Part shown: in pieces, positions 1-4,721 of the stretch
Numbering within the stretch: position 1 is the stretch's first letter
Layout of the letters: each line of letters opens with the position of its first letter
Origin: Caryophanales bacterium UBA3260
GTDB lineage: Bacteria > Bacillota_I > Bacilli_A > RF39 > UBA660
Length of the DNA stretch: 11,561 bases
Assembly (NCBI GenBank): GCA_002362595.1
Contig: DEUO01000129.1
Span: forward strand, 22,584 to 34,144
Direction of reading: 5' to 3'
Translations under genes and position numbers: made by a program
The notes under the pieces: model-generated
Database searches by the model: none
Told to the model about the DNA's origin: nothing
The model's input: only the letters and a program-made list of their open reading frames with translations

Positions 1-68
1 AAATCAGGTATTTTTATTATACTTTGTAATAAAGAATAATCTGATTTAATACCTAAAGGTATATACAT
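1..68 (-). CDS. dnaE: DNA polymerase III alpha subunit (DnaE-type), N-terminal fragment cut by window edge
   Basis: Only the first 22 complete codons are present; the gene continues past the left edge. Translation from ATG at 68-66 gives MYIPLGIKSDYSLLQSIIKIPD. This resembles the start of bacterial DnaE polymerases, where a short beta strand and a Ser-x-x-Ser/Asp-YSLL motif open the PHP domain of the replicative polymerase. The start is supported by a ribosome binding site, AAGGGTGGT on the minus strand (75-83), 6 nt upstream. An ATG at 73 is excluded because its frame stops after a few codons. An extended -10 box lies at 92-100. The gene is divergent from rpmB. The family call rests on about 20 residues, so another PHP-domain protein is possible. 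Confidence 0.6.
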   Translation of the reverse strand, partial: MYIPLGIKSDYSLLQSIIKIPD

Positions 69-91
69 AACATTACCACCCTTCTTATTCA

Positions 92-100
92 ATTATAACA
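92..100 (-). promoter_or_regulatory. Extended -10 promoter of the dnaE-like gene
   Basis: The minus strand reads TGTTATAAT, a full TGn extended -10 element, 24 nt before the start codon. The -35 position (about 115-120, TTTAAA) is poor, as is common for extended -10 promoters. Confidence 0.5.
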
Positions 101-184
101 AAAAAGGTCTATATTTTAAATGTATACTTAACCCTTTTACTTATTATTTTCATTTATTATTACATGTCTATAAGCTTAAATTAA

Positions 185-213
185 TTGACTTTATCCCTAT
201 ATTATGATAAAGT
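185..213 (+). promoter_or_regulatory. Putative rpmB promoter
   Basis: TTGACT at 185-190 is a 5/6 match to the sigma-A -35 box. TATGATAAAG follows at 203-212; GATAAA at 207-212 gives a 16-nt spacer. The -10 match is imperfect, so the exact position is uncertain. No other gene competes for this sequence. Confidence 0.45.
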
Positions 214-246
214 TGTACTGAAATGATTTTTAAGGAGGCGTTAAAT

Positions 247-420
247 ATGGCAAAAAAAATAAGTACAAAGAAAAATTTAACTGGTAATAGAAGAAGCCAC
301 GCTTTAAATGCAACAAAGCATGCTCAAAAGCCAAATTTCCAAAAAGTAACTATTAATGGTACAAAAGTTATTTTAACAGCTAGAGAAGCAAGAACAATGA
401 AAAAAGAAGAAGAAGCTTAA
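247..420 (+). CDS. rpmB: 50S ribosomal protein L28
   Basis: Small basic protein of the large ribosomal subunit, 57 residues, close to the usual 60-62 of Bacilli. The L28 signature is clear: an N-terminal basic segment MAKKISTKKNLTGNRRSHA, then NATKHAQKPNFQKV, then TINGTKVILTAREARTMKK, matching the family pattern GN-x-x-SHA-x-N-x-(T/S)K and the LQKV strand. The N-terminal Cys pair seen in some L28 proteins is absent, so this is the zinc-free form. The ATG at 247 is chosen over an in-frame upstream ATG at 223 because AAGGAGG (232-238) lies 8 nt before it and the extra residues MIFKEALN do not belong to L28. It is a single-gene unit with its own terminator, divergent from the dnaE-like gene. Confidence 0.96.
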   Translation: MAKKISTKKNLTGNRRSHALNATKHAQKPNFQKVTINGTKVILTAREARTMKKEEEA

Positions 421-443
421 TTTAATACTAGTTACATAAATTC

Positions 444-464
444 GTTCCTTAAGGAACTTTTTTT
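444..464 (+). terminator. rpmB intrinsic terminator
   Basis: Stem GTTCC / GGAAC with loop TTAA (444-457), followed by seven T residues. It lies 24 nt after the rpmB stop codon and faces the rpoZ terminator, so the two convergent genes each have their own hairpin. Confidence 0.85.
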
Positions 465-470
465 ATGCAT

Positions 471-496
471 AAAAAAATCACTATTTAATAGTGATT
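471..496 (-). terminator. rpoZ intrinsic terminator with the stop codon inside the hairpin
   Basis: On the minus strand a near-perfect inverted repeat (476-485 with 487-496, centred on 486) is followed by seven T residues (477-471). The rpoZ stop codon (483-481) lies inside the stem, so the last codons of the gene encode the terminator arm. Confidence 0.8.
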
Positions 497-681
497 AGTC
501 CTTTTTCCACTTCTTCTAAAGCACGACCTAGTTCTTTTTTATTAACATATTCATTTTGTTTCATCTGAAAATGTTTATTTTCTAGCATCTGTTTACTTCT
601 TCTTGATGCTATATGAACTAACTTATACTTTGAATCGACAATATTAAGTAACTTGTCTATTGATGGATATATCACTTTCAT
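481..681 (-). CDS. rpoZ: DNA-directed RNA polymerase omega subunit
   Basis: Omega helps assemble and stabilise RNA polymerase by latching the beta-prime subunit. The 66-residue product begins MKVIYPSIDKLLNIVDSKYKLVHIASRRSKQM, matching Gram-positive omega (MLYPSID-, -VDSKY-LV-xA-RA-), and has the C-terminal GRALEEVEKGLITIK segment. Length is normal for Bacilli. The ATG at 681 is preferred to the GTG at 684; AAGGG (690-686) lies 4 nt upstream of it. In Bacillus the gene follows gmk and precedes coaBC/priA. Here its upstream neighbour is a prepilin-like gene and nothing from that cluster is in view, so the cluster has been broken up. The upstream spacer holds three phased TTTTGACA boxes. Confidence 0.93.
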   Translation of the reverse strand: MKVIYPSIDKLLNIVDSKYKLVHIASRRSKQMLENKHFQMKQNEYVNKKELGRALEEVEKGLITIK

Positions 682-708
682 CACGCCCTTACAATAATAT
701 AATACATA

Positions 709-763
709 ATTTTGACATTATTATATAGTATTTTATAAATATTTTGACATTTTTTTGACAAAA
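709..763. repeat. Three helically phased TTTTGACA boxes upstream of rpoZ
   Basis: The plus strand has TTTTGACA at 710-717, 742-749 and 753-760. The first two lie in an 11-bp direct repeat, ATTTTGACATT (709-719 and 741-751). Spacings of 32 and 11 bp are close to three turns and one turn of the helix. On the minus strand, the sense strand for rpoZ, they read TGTCAAAA. They could be protein binding sites or chance in AT-rich DNA. Confidence 0.35.
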
Positions 764-775
764 AATAAATGACAA

Positions 776-1144
776 TTACTCATCATCTATTACTTTAGCA
801 TCAATACTTCCATCTTCATTATAAGTTAATTTAATCTTTAAACCATTAAGATTTGCTTTACTATTACGCGGATCAATAACATTACCTTCACTATCTGCTT
901 CATAATATCCAGCATCTATCATATCACTAAGAACAATAACTAAATTACCTTCTTCTTTTAAGTTATTTAAAGTCTTACCATATAATGTAGCTTCTCTTTC
1001 TATTGATTTTACTAATTCATTATAATACTTAGGAGTCATATCTTTATATGCATAAGAAGTAGAAGATAATATTGCTATCGTAAAAATACCAAGTACTCCA
1101 ATAACTACTAACATCTCTATAACTGTATATCCGTTCTTCTTCAT
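776..1144 (-). CDS. Orphan type IV prepilin/pseudopilin-like protein
   Basis: The 122-residue protein begins with a class III signal peptide, MKKNG followed by YTVIEMLVVIGVLGIFTIAILSS: a short basic leader ending in Gly, then a Glu at mature position 5 and a 20-residue hydrophobic helix. Prepilin peptidase would cut after Gly5. The mature part has a charged alpha segment (about 40-60) and a beta-rich C-terminal region with DPRNSKANLNGLKIKLTY, as in minor pilins/pseudopilins of competence or type II-like systems. The ATG at 1144 is chosen over a GTG at 1153 because AAAGGTGA (1157-1150) is 5 nt upstream and the leader then has its usual length. An extended -10 (TGCTATAAT, 1170-1162) lies just before. 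No other pilus gene (ATPase, platform protein, peptidase) is nearby, so its machine must be encoded elsewhere. Confidence 0.82.
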   Translation of the reverse strand: MKKNGYTVIEMLVVIGVLGIFTIAILSSTSYAYKDMTPKYYNELVKSIEREATLYGKTLNNLKEEGNLVIVLSDMIDAGYYEADSEGNVIDPRNSKANLNGLKIKLTYNEDGSIDAKVIDDE

Positions 1145-1161
1145 ACACTTCACCTTTATTA

Positions 1162-1170
1162 ATTATAGCA
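1162..1170 (-). promoter_or_regulatory. Extended -10 promoter of the prepilin-like gene
   Basis: The minus strand reads TGCTATAAT, a complete TGn extended -10, 17 nt before the start codon. It lies directly outside the leftmost copy of the 98-bp repeat (1180-1277), so the promoter was not disturbed by the cassette. Confidence 0.5.
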
Positions 1171-1182
1171 CATATATAATAA

Positions 1183-1206
1183 ATAAAAAAGGTCCTAAGA
1201 CCTTTT
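1183..1206 (-). terminator. Duplicated terminator, now ending mazEF
   Basis: On the minus strand the stem AAAAGGTC / GACCTTTT with loop TTAG (1206-1187) is followed by T residues. It is an exact copy of the cotD terminator at 2053-2076. Being the first hairpin after mazF, it probably ends the mazEF transcript and shields the prepilin gene from readthrough. Confidence 0.8.
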
Positions 1207-1276
1207 AAAACCCACATCCATTATCATATACATTAGACACTTCATCCTCCATAGTACAAGTATACATAGGTTGATA
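1205..1276 (-). pseudogene. Headless 3' remnant of the cotD-like gene
   Basis: These 24 codons encode YQPMYTCTMEDEVSNVYDNGCG-F and stop, identical to the end of the intact gene at 2075-2362. There is no start codon context or ribosome binding site. The fragment is in the same frame as mazF, separated from its TAG stop only by eight sense codons (IYQKGIRI), so a readthrough or a single mutation of that stop would fuse this tail to the toxin. It is a by-product of cassette insertion or of segmental duplication. Confidence 0.85.
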
Positions 1277-1300
1277 AATACGTATCCCTTTTTGATAAAT

Positions 1301-1642
1301 CTATTCTTCAATACAAGCATTTAATAATGTAATTATACTTACAAAATCATTATCACTTAATTTTTCTACAAATTTCAAATTTCTAATTTCGTAATCGATA
1401 CTTCGTATATGCTCACATAAAACAGAACCATGTATTTTTTTTGTATCTTCTAACTTATAATGAGTTGGAAATTCTTTCTCATTAGATGTAATTGGACATA
1501 CAATTACCATTTTCGTATTTTGATTAAAAACATTATTACTGATAACAACAGCTGGTCTAAACCCTTTCTGTTCATGTCCTTTTGTTGGATTAAAATCTAA
1601 AAAAACAATGTCACCTTGTTCAGGAATATATTTTTTTACCAT
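1301..1642 (-). CDS. mazF: MazF/PemK-type endoribonuclease toxin
   Basis: Sequence-specific mRNA interferase, inhibited by the antitoxin encoded just upstream. The 113-residue protein is full length for the family. It has the opening GDIVFLDFNPTKGHEQKGFRPAVVIS, in which Arg29 corresponds to the catalytic Arg of Escherichia coli MazF, then CPITSNEKEFPTHYKL with Thr52 at the second catalytic position, and the C-terminal LCEHIRSIDYEIRN strand-turn region. It is closer in pattern to E. coli MazF/ChpB than to the NdoA (EndoA) toxin native to Bacillus. The ATG at 1642 overlaps the end of mazE by 7 nt (ATGGTAA), so translation is coupled. The gene lies between perfect 98-bp repeats and uses a terminator copied from the coat gene, signs of acquisition. 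Cleavage specificity cannot be read from the sequence. Confidence 0.93.
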   Translation of the reverse strand: MVKKYIPEQGDIVFLDFNPTKGHEQKGFRPAVVISNNVFNQNTKMVIVCPITSNEKEFPTHYKLEDTKKIHGSVLCEHIRSIDYEIRNLKFVEKLSDNDFVSIITLLNACIEE

Positions 1643-1878
1643 ATTTCTCTCCCCTTAGGATCATCCCAAGAAAAATCTTTAGCTAAATTATCGCCATGAT
1701 AATTTTTAAACCTTTCTTCTAAAGATATCTTCTTTTTCTTTGGTACACTAATAATTATTTTATCTTCTTCTTGCTCTATGTTTAATATATCATTAGTTTT
1801 TATATTCAAAGATTTTAAAATACTACTAGGAATTCTAATTCCATCAGAATTTCCCCACTTTTGAATTCTTGCTTCCAT
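1636..1878 (-). CDS. mazE: MazE antitoxin, AbrB/SpoVT fold
   Basis: Labile antitoxin that binds and blocks MazF and represses its own promoter. Residues 3-46 form the swapped-hairpin DNA-binding domain (IQKWGNSDGIRIPSSILKSL, then NDILNIEQEEDKIIIS), the classic RWGNS-x-x-RIP pattern. Residues 47-80 form the acidic/aromatic toxin-binding tail ending WDDPKGREIW, which parallels the WGEPKDKEVW tail of E. coli MazE. This is the E. coli-type antitoxin, not the ribbon-helix-helix NdoAI partner usual in Bacilli. The 80-residue length is normal. The ATG at 1878 has GGAGA (1890-1886) 7 nt upstream. A near-consensus promoter with a palindrome in its spacer lies just before, fitting autoregulation. Confidence 0.93.
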   Translation of the reverse strand: MEARIQKWGNSDGIRIPSSILKSLNIKTNDILNIEQEEDKIIISVPKKKKISLEERFKNYHGDNLAKDFSWDDPKGREIW

Positions 1879-1900
1879 AATGTCATCTCCATTTATTTAT

Positions 1901-1929
1901 AGTATATACAATGTTTATACATTTGTCAA
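1901..1929 (-). promoter_or_regulatory. mazEF promoter with palindromic operator in the spacer
   Basis: On the minus strand TTGACA (1929-1924), a 17-nt spacer and TATACT (1906-1901) make a near-perfect sigma-A promoter. The spacer holds the imperfect palindrome AATGTATAAACATT (1923-1910), directly followed by GTATATAC (1909-1902). These are plausible MazE/MazEF operator half-sites; binding there would block RNA polymerase. Confidence 0.8.
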
Positions 1930-2049
1930 TCGCATTTTATTACTATTATGTTTTAATCTAACTAAAACTTACTTTAATATTTATAGTTTTATCTTCAAAT
2001 ATTTTAATTTTATAAATTAAATTAATAATTAATTCCCTACTAGTTTTTT
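1930..2049. other. AT-rich non-coding inner flank of the mazEF cassette
   Basis: About 120 bp between the mazE promoter and copy 2 of the repeat. It is strongly AT-rich, with no recognisable gene, tRNA, integrase fragment or clear hairpin. It belongs to the cassette and would be lost by recombination between the repeats. Confidence 0.5.
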
Positions 2050-2147
2050 TAAATAAAAAAGGTCCTAAGACCTTTTAAAACCCACATCCATTATCATATA
2101 CATTAGACACTTCATCCTCCATAGTACAAGTATACATAGGTTGATAA
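2050..2147. repeat. Direct repeat copy 2 (98 bp), right flank of the mazEF cassette, inside the intact cotD-like gene
   Basis: Identical over 98 bp to 1180-1277. It contains the genuine 3' end and terminator of the coat gene. Recombination between the copies would remove exactly 870 bp and leave one intact coat gene followed by the prepilin promoter. Confidence 0.97.
2053..2076 (-). terminator. cotD-like gene intrinsic terminator overlapping the stop codon
   Basis: The minus strand has stem AAAAGGTC / GACCTTTT with loop TTAG (2076-2057), then a T-rich tract. The arm begins within the TAA stop codon (2077-2075), so coding end and terminator are inseparable. Confidence 0.85.
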
Positions 2148-2362
2148 GTATGTCTATAAATATGATGATTAACTATTTTAGTATTTATTGGAATAATATG
2201 TGGAACATCATAACATATTTGTCTATGACAAACTCTTTCACATGGACATTCCATTACTGGTGGACAAGTACATTCTTGATTCATACAACCTTGTTGTGGC
2301 ATTACTCCCATAGTAGGCATATTCTCTTTCATTTCACCTTCATAACATCTATTTAAAAACAT
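2075..2362 (-). CDS. CotD-like cysteine-rich spore coat protein
   Basis: The 95-residue protein has ten Cys, most in a central cluster (positions 26-50: C-x4-C-x-C-x5-C-x-C-x3-C-x4-C), followed by CYDVPHIIPINTKIVNHHIYRHTY, a His/Tyr-rich segment with the VPHI-P-xT-x-x-VNHH pattern of CotD-type inner coat proteins. Such proteins are made in the mother cell and crosslinked by disulfides. The ATG at 2362 is chosen because AAAGGA (2376-2371) is 8 nt upstream; a longer frame starting at 2440 would run through that binding site and add an unrelated stretch. The C-terminal 24 codons are duplicated beyond mazEF. CATATGATA (2391-2383) resembles a sigma-K -10 box (CATA-N3-TA) but sits close to the start codon. 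Its presence implies a sporulating lineage or a recent descendant of one. Confidence 0.75.
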   Translation of the reverse strand: MFLNRCYEGEMKENMPTMGVMPQQGCMNQECTCPPVMECPCERVCHRQICYDVPHIIPINTKIVNHHIYRHTYQPMYTCTMEDEVSNVYDNGCGF

Positions 2363-2440
2363 AATAACATTCCTTTCTATCATATCATATGAATAAATAA
2401 ACATTATGTATAGGCATTTATCTTTATTAAAACATAACAA

Positions 2441-2461
2441 AAGAGATAATAAATATCTCTT
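2441..2461 (-). terminator. Probable terminator of the DUF5305 operon
   Basis: Minus-strand stem AAGAGATA / TATCTCTT with a 5-nt loop starts right after the TAG stop (2464-2462). The downstream tract, TTTTGTTATGTTTT, is T-rich but interrupted, so termination may be partial. Confidence 0.6.
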
Positions 2462-3583
2462 CTAATAATCTAAATCAGCTTCCTTTAATATATACTTATA
2501 TGCATCATCGCCATTTACTATTATAAATAAAGCTTTTTGATTCTTAACTATCTCACAATAAACGATAGGTTTTTTAAGCAACTTCTGTGCATCAAGCAAT
2601 TCAGAAAAACTATAACAATCTATAATATTAGTACCTTCAAATCTAGGTATATTACGACTATTAACAATAATATCATCATAATCTCTTAATAACCCATCTC
2701 TTAATATACAATATCTACTCTTTTTTGGTTGAGCTTTCATCATAAAACTAAATACTAATAAACAGAAAATAACATCAATAATAAGTAAAGATATTCCTAT
2801 ATATAAAGTTAATTTATTAGTTAATTCTACTTCATCTTTTTCAACATACATATCATTATTATCAATCTTTTTATCAACATTTGCACTAACTTCTGGTTCT
2901 AATAAAGGAATTGTTACTTCTATCTCTTGTGTTTTAGTAACAACATCCTTAAATTCTTTATATTTAATTTCCATATTAATAAGCATATTAAGTACAATCT
3001 TGCCATCAGCATTTACTTCATATAAATCTTTAATAATTTTTATATTATCATTAAACGTTTTATAATCTAAAGCGACAGGTTGTAAAATATTAATTTCACT
3101 AGTATTATTAACAGCCTTTTCTACCTCAGGTATTAATGTATCTTTCTTACTAGATAAAACATTACCATTATCTTTATTACTTAACTCTAAATCTAAAGAA
3201 ACAGAATAAGTATATTTAACATCAGCTTTATCACTAAATTTCATATCATATTTAAAATCTGTATTAACATATGAAACAGCTTCAGCAAGATAATGTTCAG
3301 AAGGAACTAGTTCCCCTCTATCATAAGGATTATCAGGCAACAACGTAACATTATATGTTGCATCCCCAGTTTCTTCATATAATAGCTTCTTATTATAAGC
3401 ATCAGAAAAACTATAATCAAAACACTTATATGCCATAATACCTATTACTATAATAGATATAATCATTAAGGCAATACGTAATGTATACGATAAATAAAAG
3501 CCATTCTTAACATACTTTCTTCTATTATTTTCTACCTTCTCCATCTTCGAAAAATCATTATCTGTAACTTTACTTTTCTTCAT
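2462..3583 (-). CDS. DUF5305-like two-pass membrane protein
   Basis: A 373-residue envelope protein. A basic cytoplasmic N-terminus (1-33) leads into a first membrane helix (about 34-52). A roughly 200-residue beta-rich outer domain (55-257) follows, containing YNVTLLPDNPYDRGELVPSEHYL and alternating strands, then a second helix (about 259-281) and a C-terminal cytoplasmic domain of about 90 residues (YCILRDGLLRDYDDIIVNSR...). Two helices around a beta-rich loop with the Y-x-V-x-L-x-PN-x-Y-like opening fit the DUF5305 family, found in archaea and Bacillota, often near type I signal peptidases; function unknown. The ATG at 3583 is preferred over GTG at 3586, since AGGTGA (3595-3590) is 6 nt upstream. 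It starts 14 nt after the previous gene's stop, so the two form an operon. No signal peptidase is in the window. The family name is from memory of its pattern. Confidence 0.6.
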   Translation of the reverse strand: MKKSKVTDNDFSKMEKVENNRRKYVKNGFYLSYTLRIALMIISIIVIGIMAYKCFDYSFSDAYNKKLLYEETGDATYNVTLLPDNPYDRGELVPSEHYLAEAVSYVNTDFKYDMKFSDKADVKYTYSVSLDLELSNKDNGNVLSSKKDTLIPEVEKAVNNTSEINILQPVALDYKTFNDNIKIIKDLYEVNADGKIVLNMLINMEIKYKEFKDVVTKTQEIEVTIPLLEPEVSANVDKKIDNNDMYVEKDEVELTNKLTLYIGISLLIIDVIFCLLVFSFMMKAQPKKSRYCILRDGLLRDYDDIIVNSRNIPRFEGTNIIDCYSFSELLDAQKLLKKPIVYCEIVKNQKALFIIVNGDDAYKYILKEADLDY

Positions 3584-3597
3584 CACTAATCACCTAT

Positions 3598-4125
3598 CTA
3601 TTCATAAAAATTTATCTTAACTTTAATATTATCTAATAATATTGGATTTAATCCACCATCTTCATTATAAAACCCATTCTCATACTTAGTAATAACCTTA
3701 ATATTTGAATATATAGCACCAGGTGCTATTACATCATTTTCTGCTATTCCTTCAACTTTAACAGTTACATACTTTTGTAACGAAACTGGATAAGATATTT
3801 TAATATCTTTAACTTTTATAGCAATATTACCTGTATTCTCTATCTCATAAGTAAATTGACTATAATCATCTATTTGATTTAAATTAATTCCATAAGACAC
3901 TTCATTATCTACAATTAAAGGTCTACTTACTACATTTATATTTTCATTTGAAACATACATTGTAGATGTATTCTTCATCTCATATGAATAAATAACTTTC
4001 TTTTCTTCCGCTATCCCAGAATTACTATAAGATGTGTTTAAAAACATTACACATAGAACTAAACTAATTATTGCTACAAATATACCAGCTGTTGTAAACC
4101 CGCTTATTCTTCGTGCTTTAAGCAT
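3598..4125 (-). CDS. Signal-anchored beta-rich extracytoplasmic protein, unknown function
   Basis: 175 residues: a basic start (MLKARRISGF), one hydrophobic segment (about 12-29, TAGIFVAIISLVLCVMFL) and a beta-rich outer domain. The pattern FTYEIENTGNIAIKVKDIKISYP followed by VIAPGAIYSNIKVITKYE resembles the jelly-roll of TasA/camelysin-type proteins exported by SipW-class signal peptidases, in which NTG and later P-G turns recur. This is similarity of pattern only. No AxA cleavage site is obvious, so it may stay anchored. The ATG at 4125 follows GGTGGTGG; an extended -10 (TGGTATAAT) lies at 4159-4151. The next gene, the DUF5305-like protein, starts 14 nt after its stop, suggesting one complex or a shared surface function. 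Confidence 0.55.
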   Translation of the reverse strand: MLKARRISGFTTAGIFVAIISLVLCVMFLNTSYSNSGIAEEKKVIYSYEMKNTSTMYVSNENINVVSRPLIVDNEVSYGINLNQIDDYSQFTYEIENTGNIAIKVKDIKISYPVSLQKYVTVKVEGIAENDVIAPGAIYSNIKVITKYENGFYNEDGGLNPILLDNIKVKINFYE

Positions 4126-4150
4126 AAATCCACCACCCTATTCTTTAATT

Positions 4151-4159
4151 ATTATACCA
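4151..4159 (-). promoter_or_regulatory. Extended -10 promoter of the envelope-protein operon
   Basis: TGGTATAAT on the minus strand, 25 nt before the start codon of the signal-anchored protein and just after the previous unit's terminator. No convincing -35 box. Confidence 0.5.
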
Positions 4160-4175
4160 TATATAATATAATAGC

Positions 4176-4203
4176 AAAAGAAAAAGTAGCCAAAAAGCTA
4201 CTT
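4176..4203 (-). terminator. Terminator of the phosphatidyltransferase unit
   Basis: Minus-strand stem AAGTAGC / GCTACTT with a 6-nt loop (4203-4184) followed by TTTTTCTTTT. It lies 8 nt after the stop codon of the 169-residue unknown protein. Confidence 0.85.
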
Positions 4204-4210
4204 AAATATT

Positions 4211-4720
4211 CTATAAAACGCTTAATTGTTCTATATTTTGCCTACTATAGAAATCTATTTCTTCTCCCTTTTCTATCTCCGCAGTATAAGTTTTTTCTTC
4301 TATTCCTTCCATTTGGTTATACTTAGTAATAACTTTAATCTTATCATTTAAATCTATCTCTTCAATTGTTCTAATCATCTTTGGTTCATCAGAATTCTTT
4401 TCTCTAATAACATCTAAATATATTCTATATTTATTCTTATTAATTTCCATTATATAAGCTTCAAATGATCTATTCTCACAAGAATCACAATCTTCTAACA
4501 ATAATTCCCCATTAACTAAAATAATATCTTTCTCTTTACGTGCTACAAAATTATCTATTTTTAATTCTGATATCATTGAATTCTTTAGTGGATAAGCTGT
4601 ATCTCTAATTTCTTTAATATAGCTAAGTAAATACAAAATCTCTTTTTTCTTTTTATTACTACTTATTCCTATATAACTATATCTAGAGTCTATTTCATTT
4701 TGCTTATCCATTTTTTTCAT
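4211..4720 (-). CDS. Soluble protein of unknown function, coupled to a CDP-alcohol phosphatidyltransferase
   Basis: I do not recognise this protein. From ATG 4720 it has 169 residues, no membrane segment and no signal peptide, so it is probably cytoplasmic. A basic N-terminus (residues 1-30) is followed by a helix (KKKKEILYLLSYIKEIRD) and then beta-rich sequence with a single CxxC (Cys78, Cys81, CDSCENRSFEAYIM), too little for a classical zinc site unless it dimerises. The C-terminal half is acidic strands and turns. Alternative starts are a GTG at 4729, inside the end of the upstream gene with AAAGG only a few nt before it, and an ATG at 4711. Spacing and overlap show that it is co-translated with the phosphatidyltransferase and shares its terminator, so a role tied to the membrane enzyme is inferred only from context. 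Confidence 0.65.
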   Translation of the reverse strand: MKKMDKQNEIDSRYSYIGISSNKKKKEILYLLSYIKEIRDTAYPLKNSMISELKIDNFVARKEKDIILVNGELLLEDCDSCENRSFEAYIMEINKNKYRIYLDVIREKNSDEPKMIRTIEEIDLNDKIKVITKYNQMEGIEEKTYTAEIEKGEEIDFYSRQNIEQLSVL

Positions 4721-4721
4721 T

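Larger units (their letters stand above)
1180..1277. repeat. Direct repeat copy 1 (98 bp), left flank of the mazEF cassette
   Basis: Identical over 98 bp to 2050-2147 at an offset of 870 bp. Similarity fades just past the inner end (mismatches at 1278, 1281 and 1284). The unit contains the last 24 codons of the cotD-like gene and its intrinsic terminator. Copy 1 lies next to the prepilin promoter, the native downstream flank of the coat gene. Confidence 0.97.

Noticed and set aside
84..222. Riboswitch or leader RNA between dnaE-like gene and rpmB
   Set aside because: The spacer is AT-rich and I see no stable paired structure beyond the two promoters.
709..776. CRISPR array from the repeated TTTTGACA motif
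   Set aside because: Repeats are only 8-11 bp with spacings of 32 and 11 bp; no array structure and no cas genes.
1278..2049. Integron-type cassette
   Set aside because: No attC-like folded site and no integrase; the repeats are coding sequence of the neighbouring gene.
1180..2147. Insertion sequence or transposon as the source of the repeats
   Set aside because: No transposase, no terminal inverted repeats, and a 98-bp repeat is far longer than a transposition target duplication.
2141..2356. Plus-strand open frame opposite the cotD-like gene
   Set aside because: It is the antisense shadow of a well-supported gene; its translation is low-complexity (Trp/Thr/His-rich) and there is no ribosome binding site.
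2383..2391. Sigma-K-like -10 box CATATGATA before the cotD-like gene
   Set aside because: It fits CATA-N3-TA, but a transcript from it would start almost at the ribosome binding site and no AC -35 is at the right distance. Not strong enough to list.
2363..2440. N-terminal extension of the cotD-like gene up to 2440
   Set aside because: It would run across the AAAAGGA-type binding site at 2376-2371 and has none of its own; the added residues do not resemble coat proteins.
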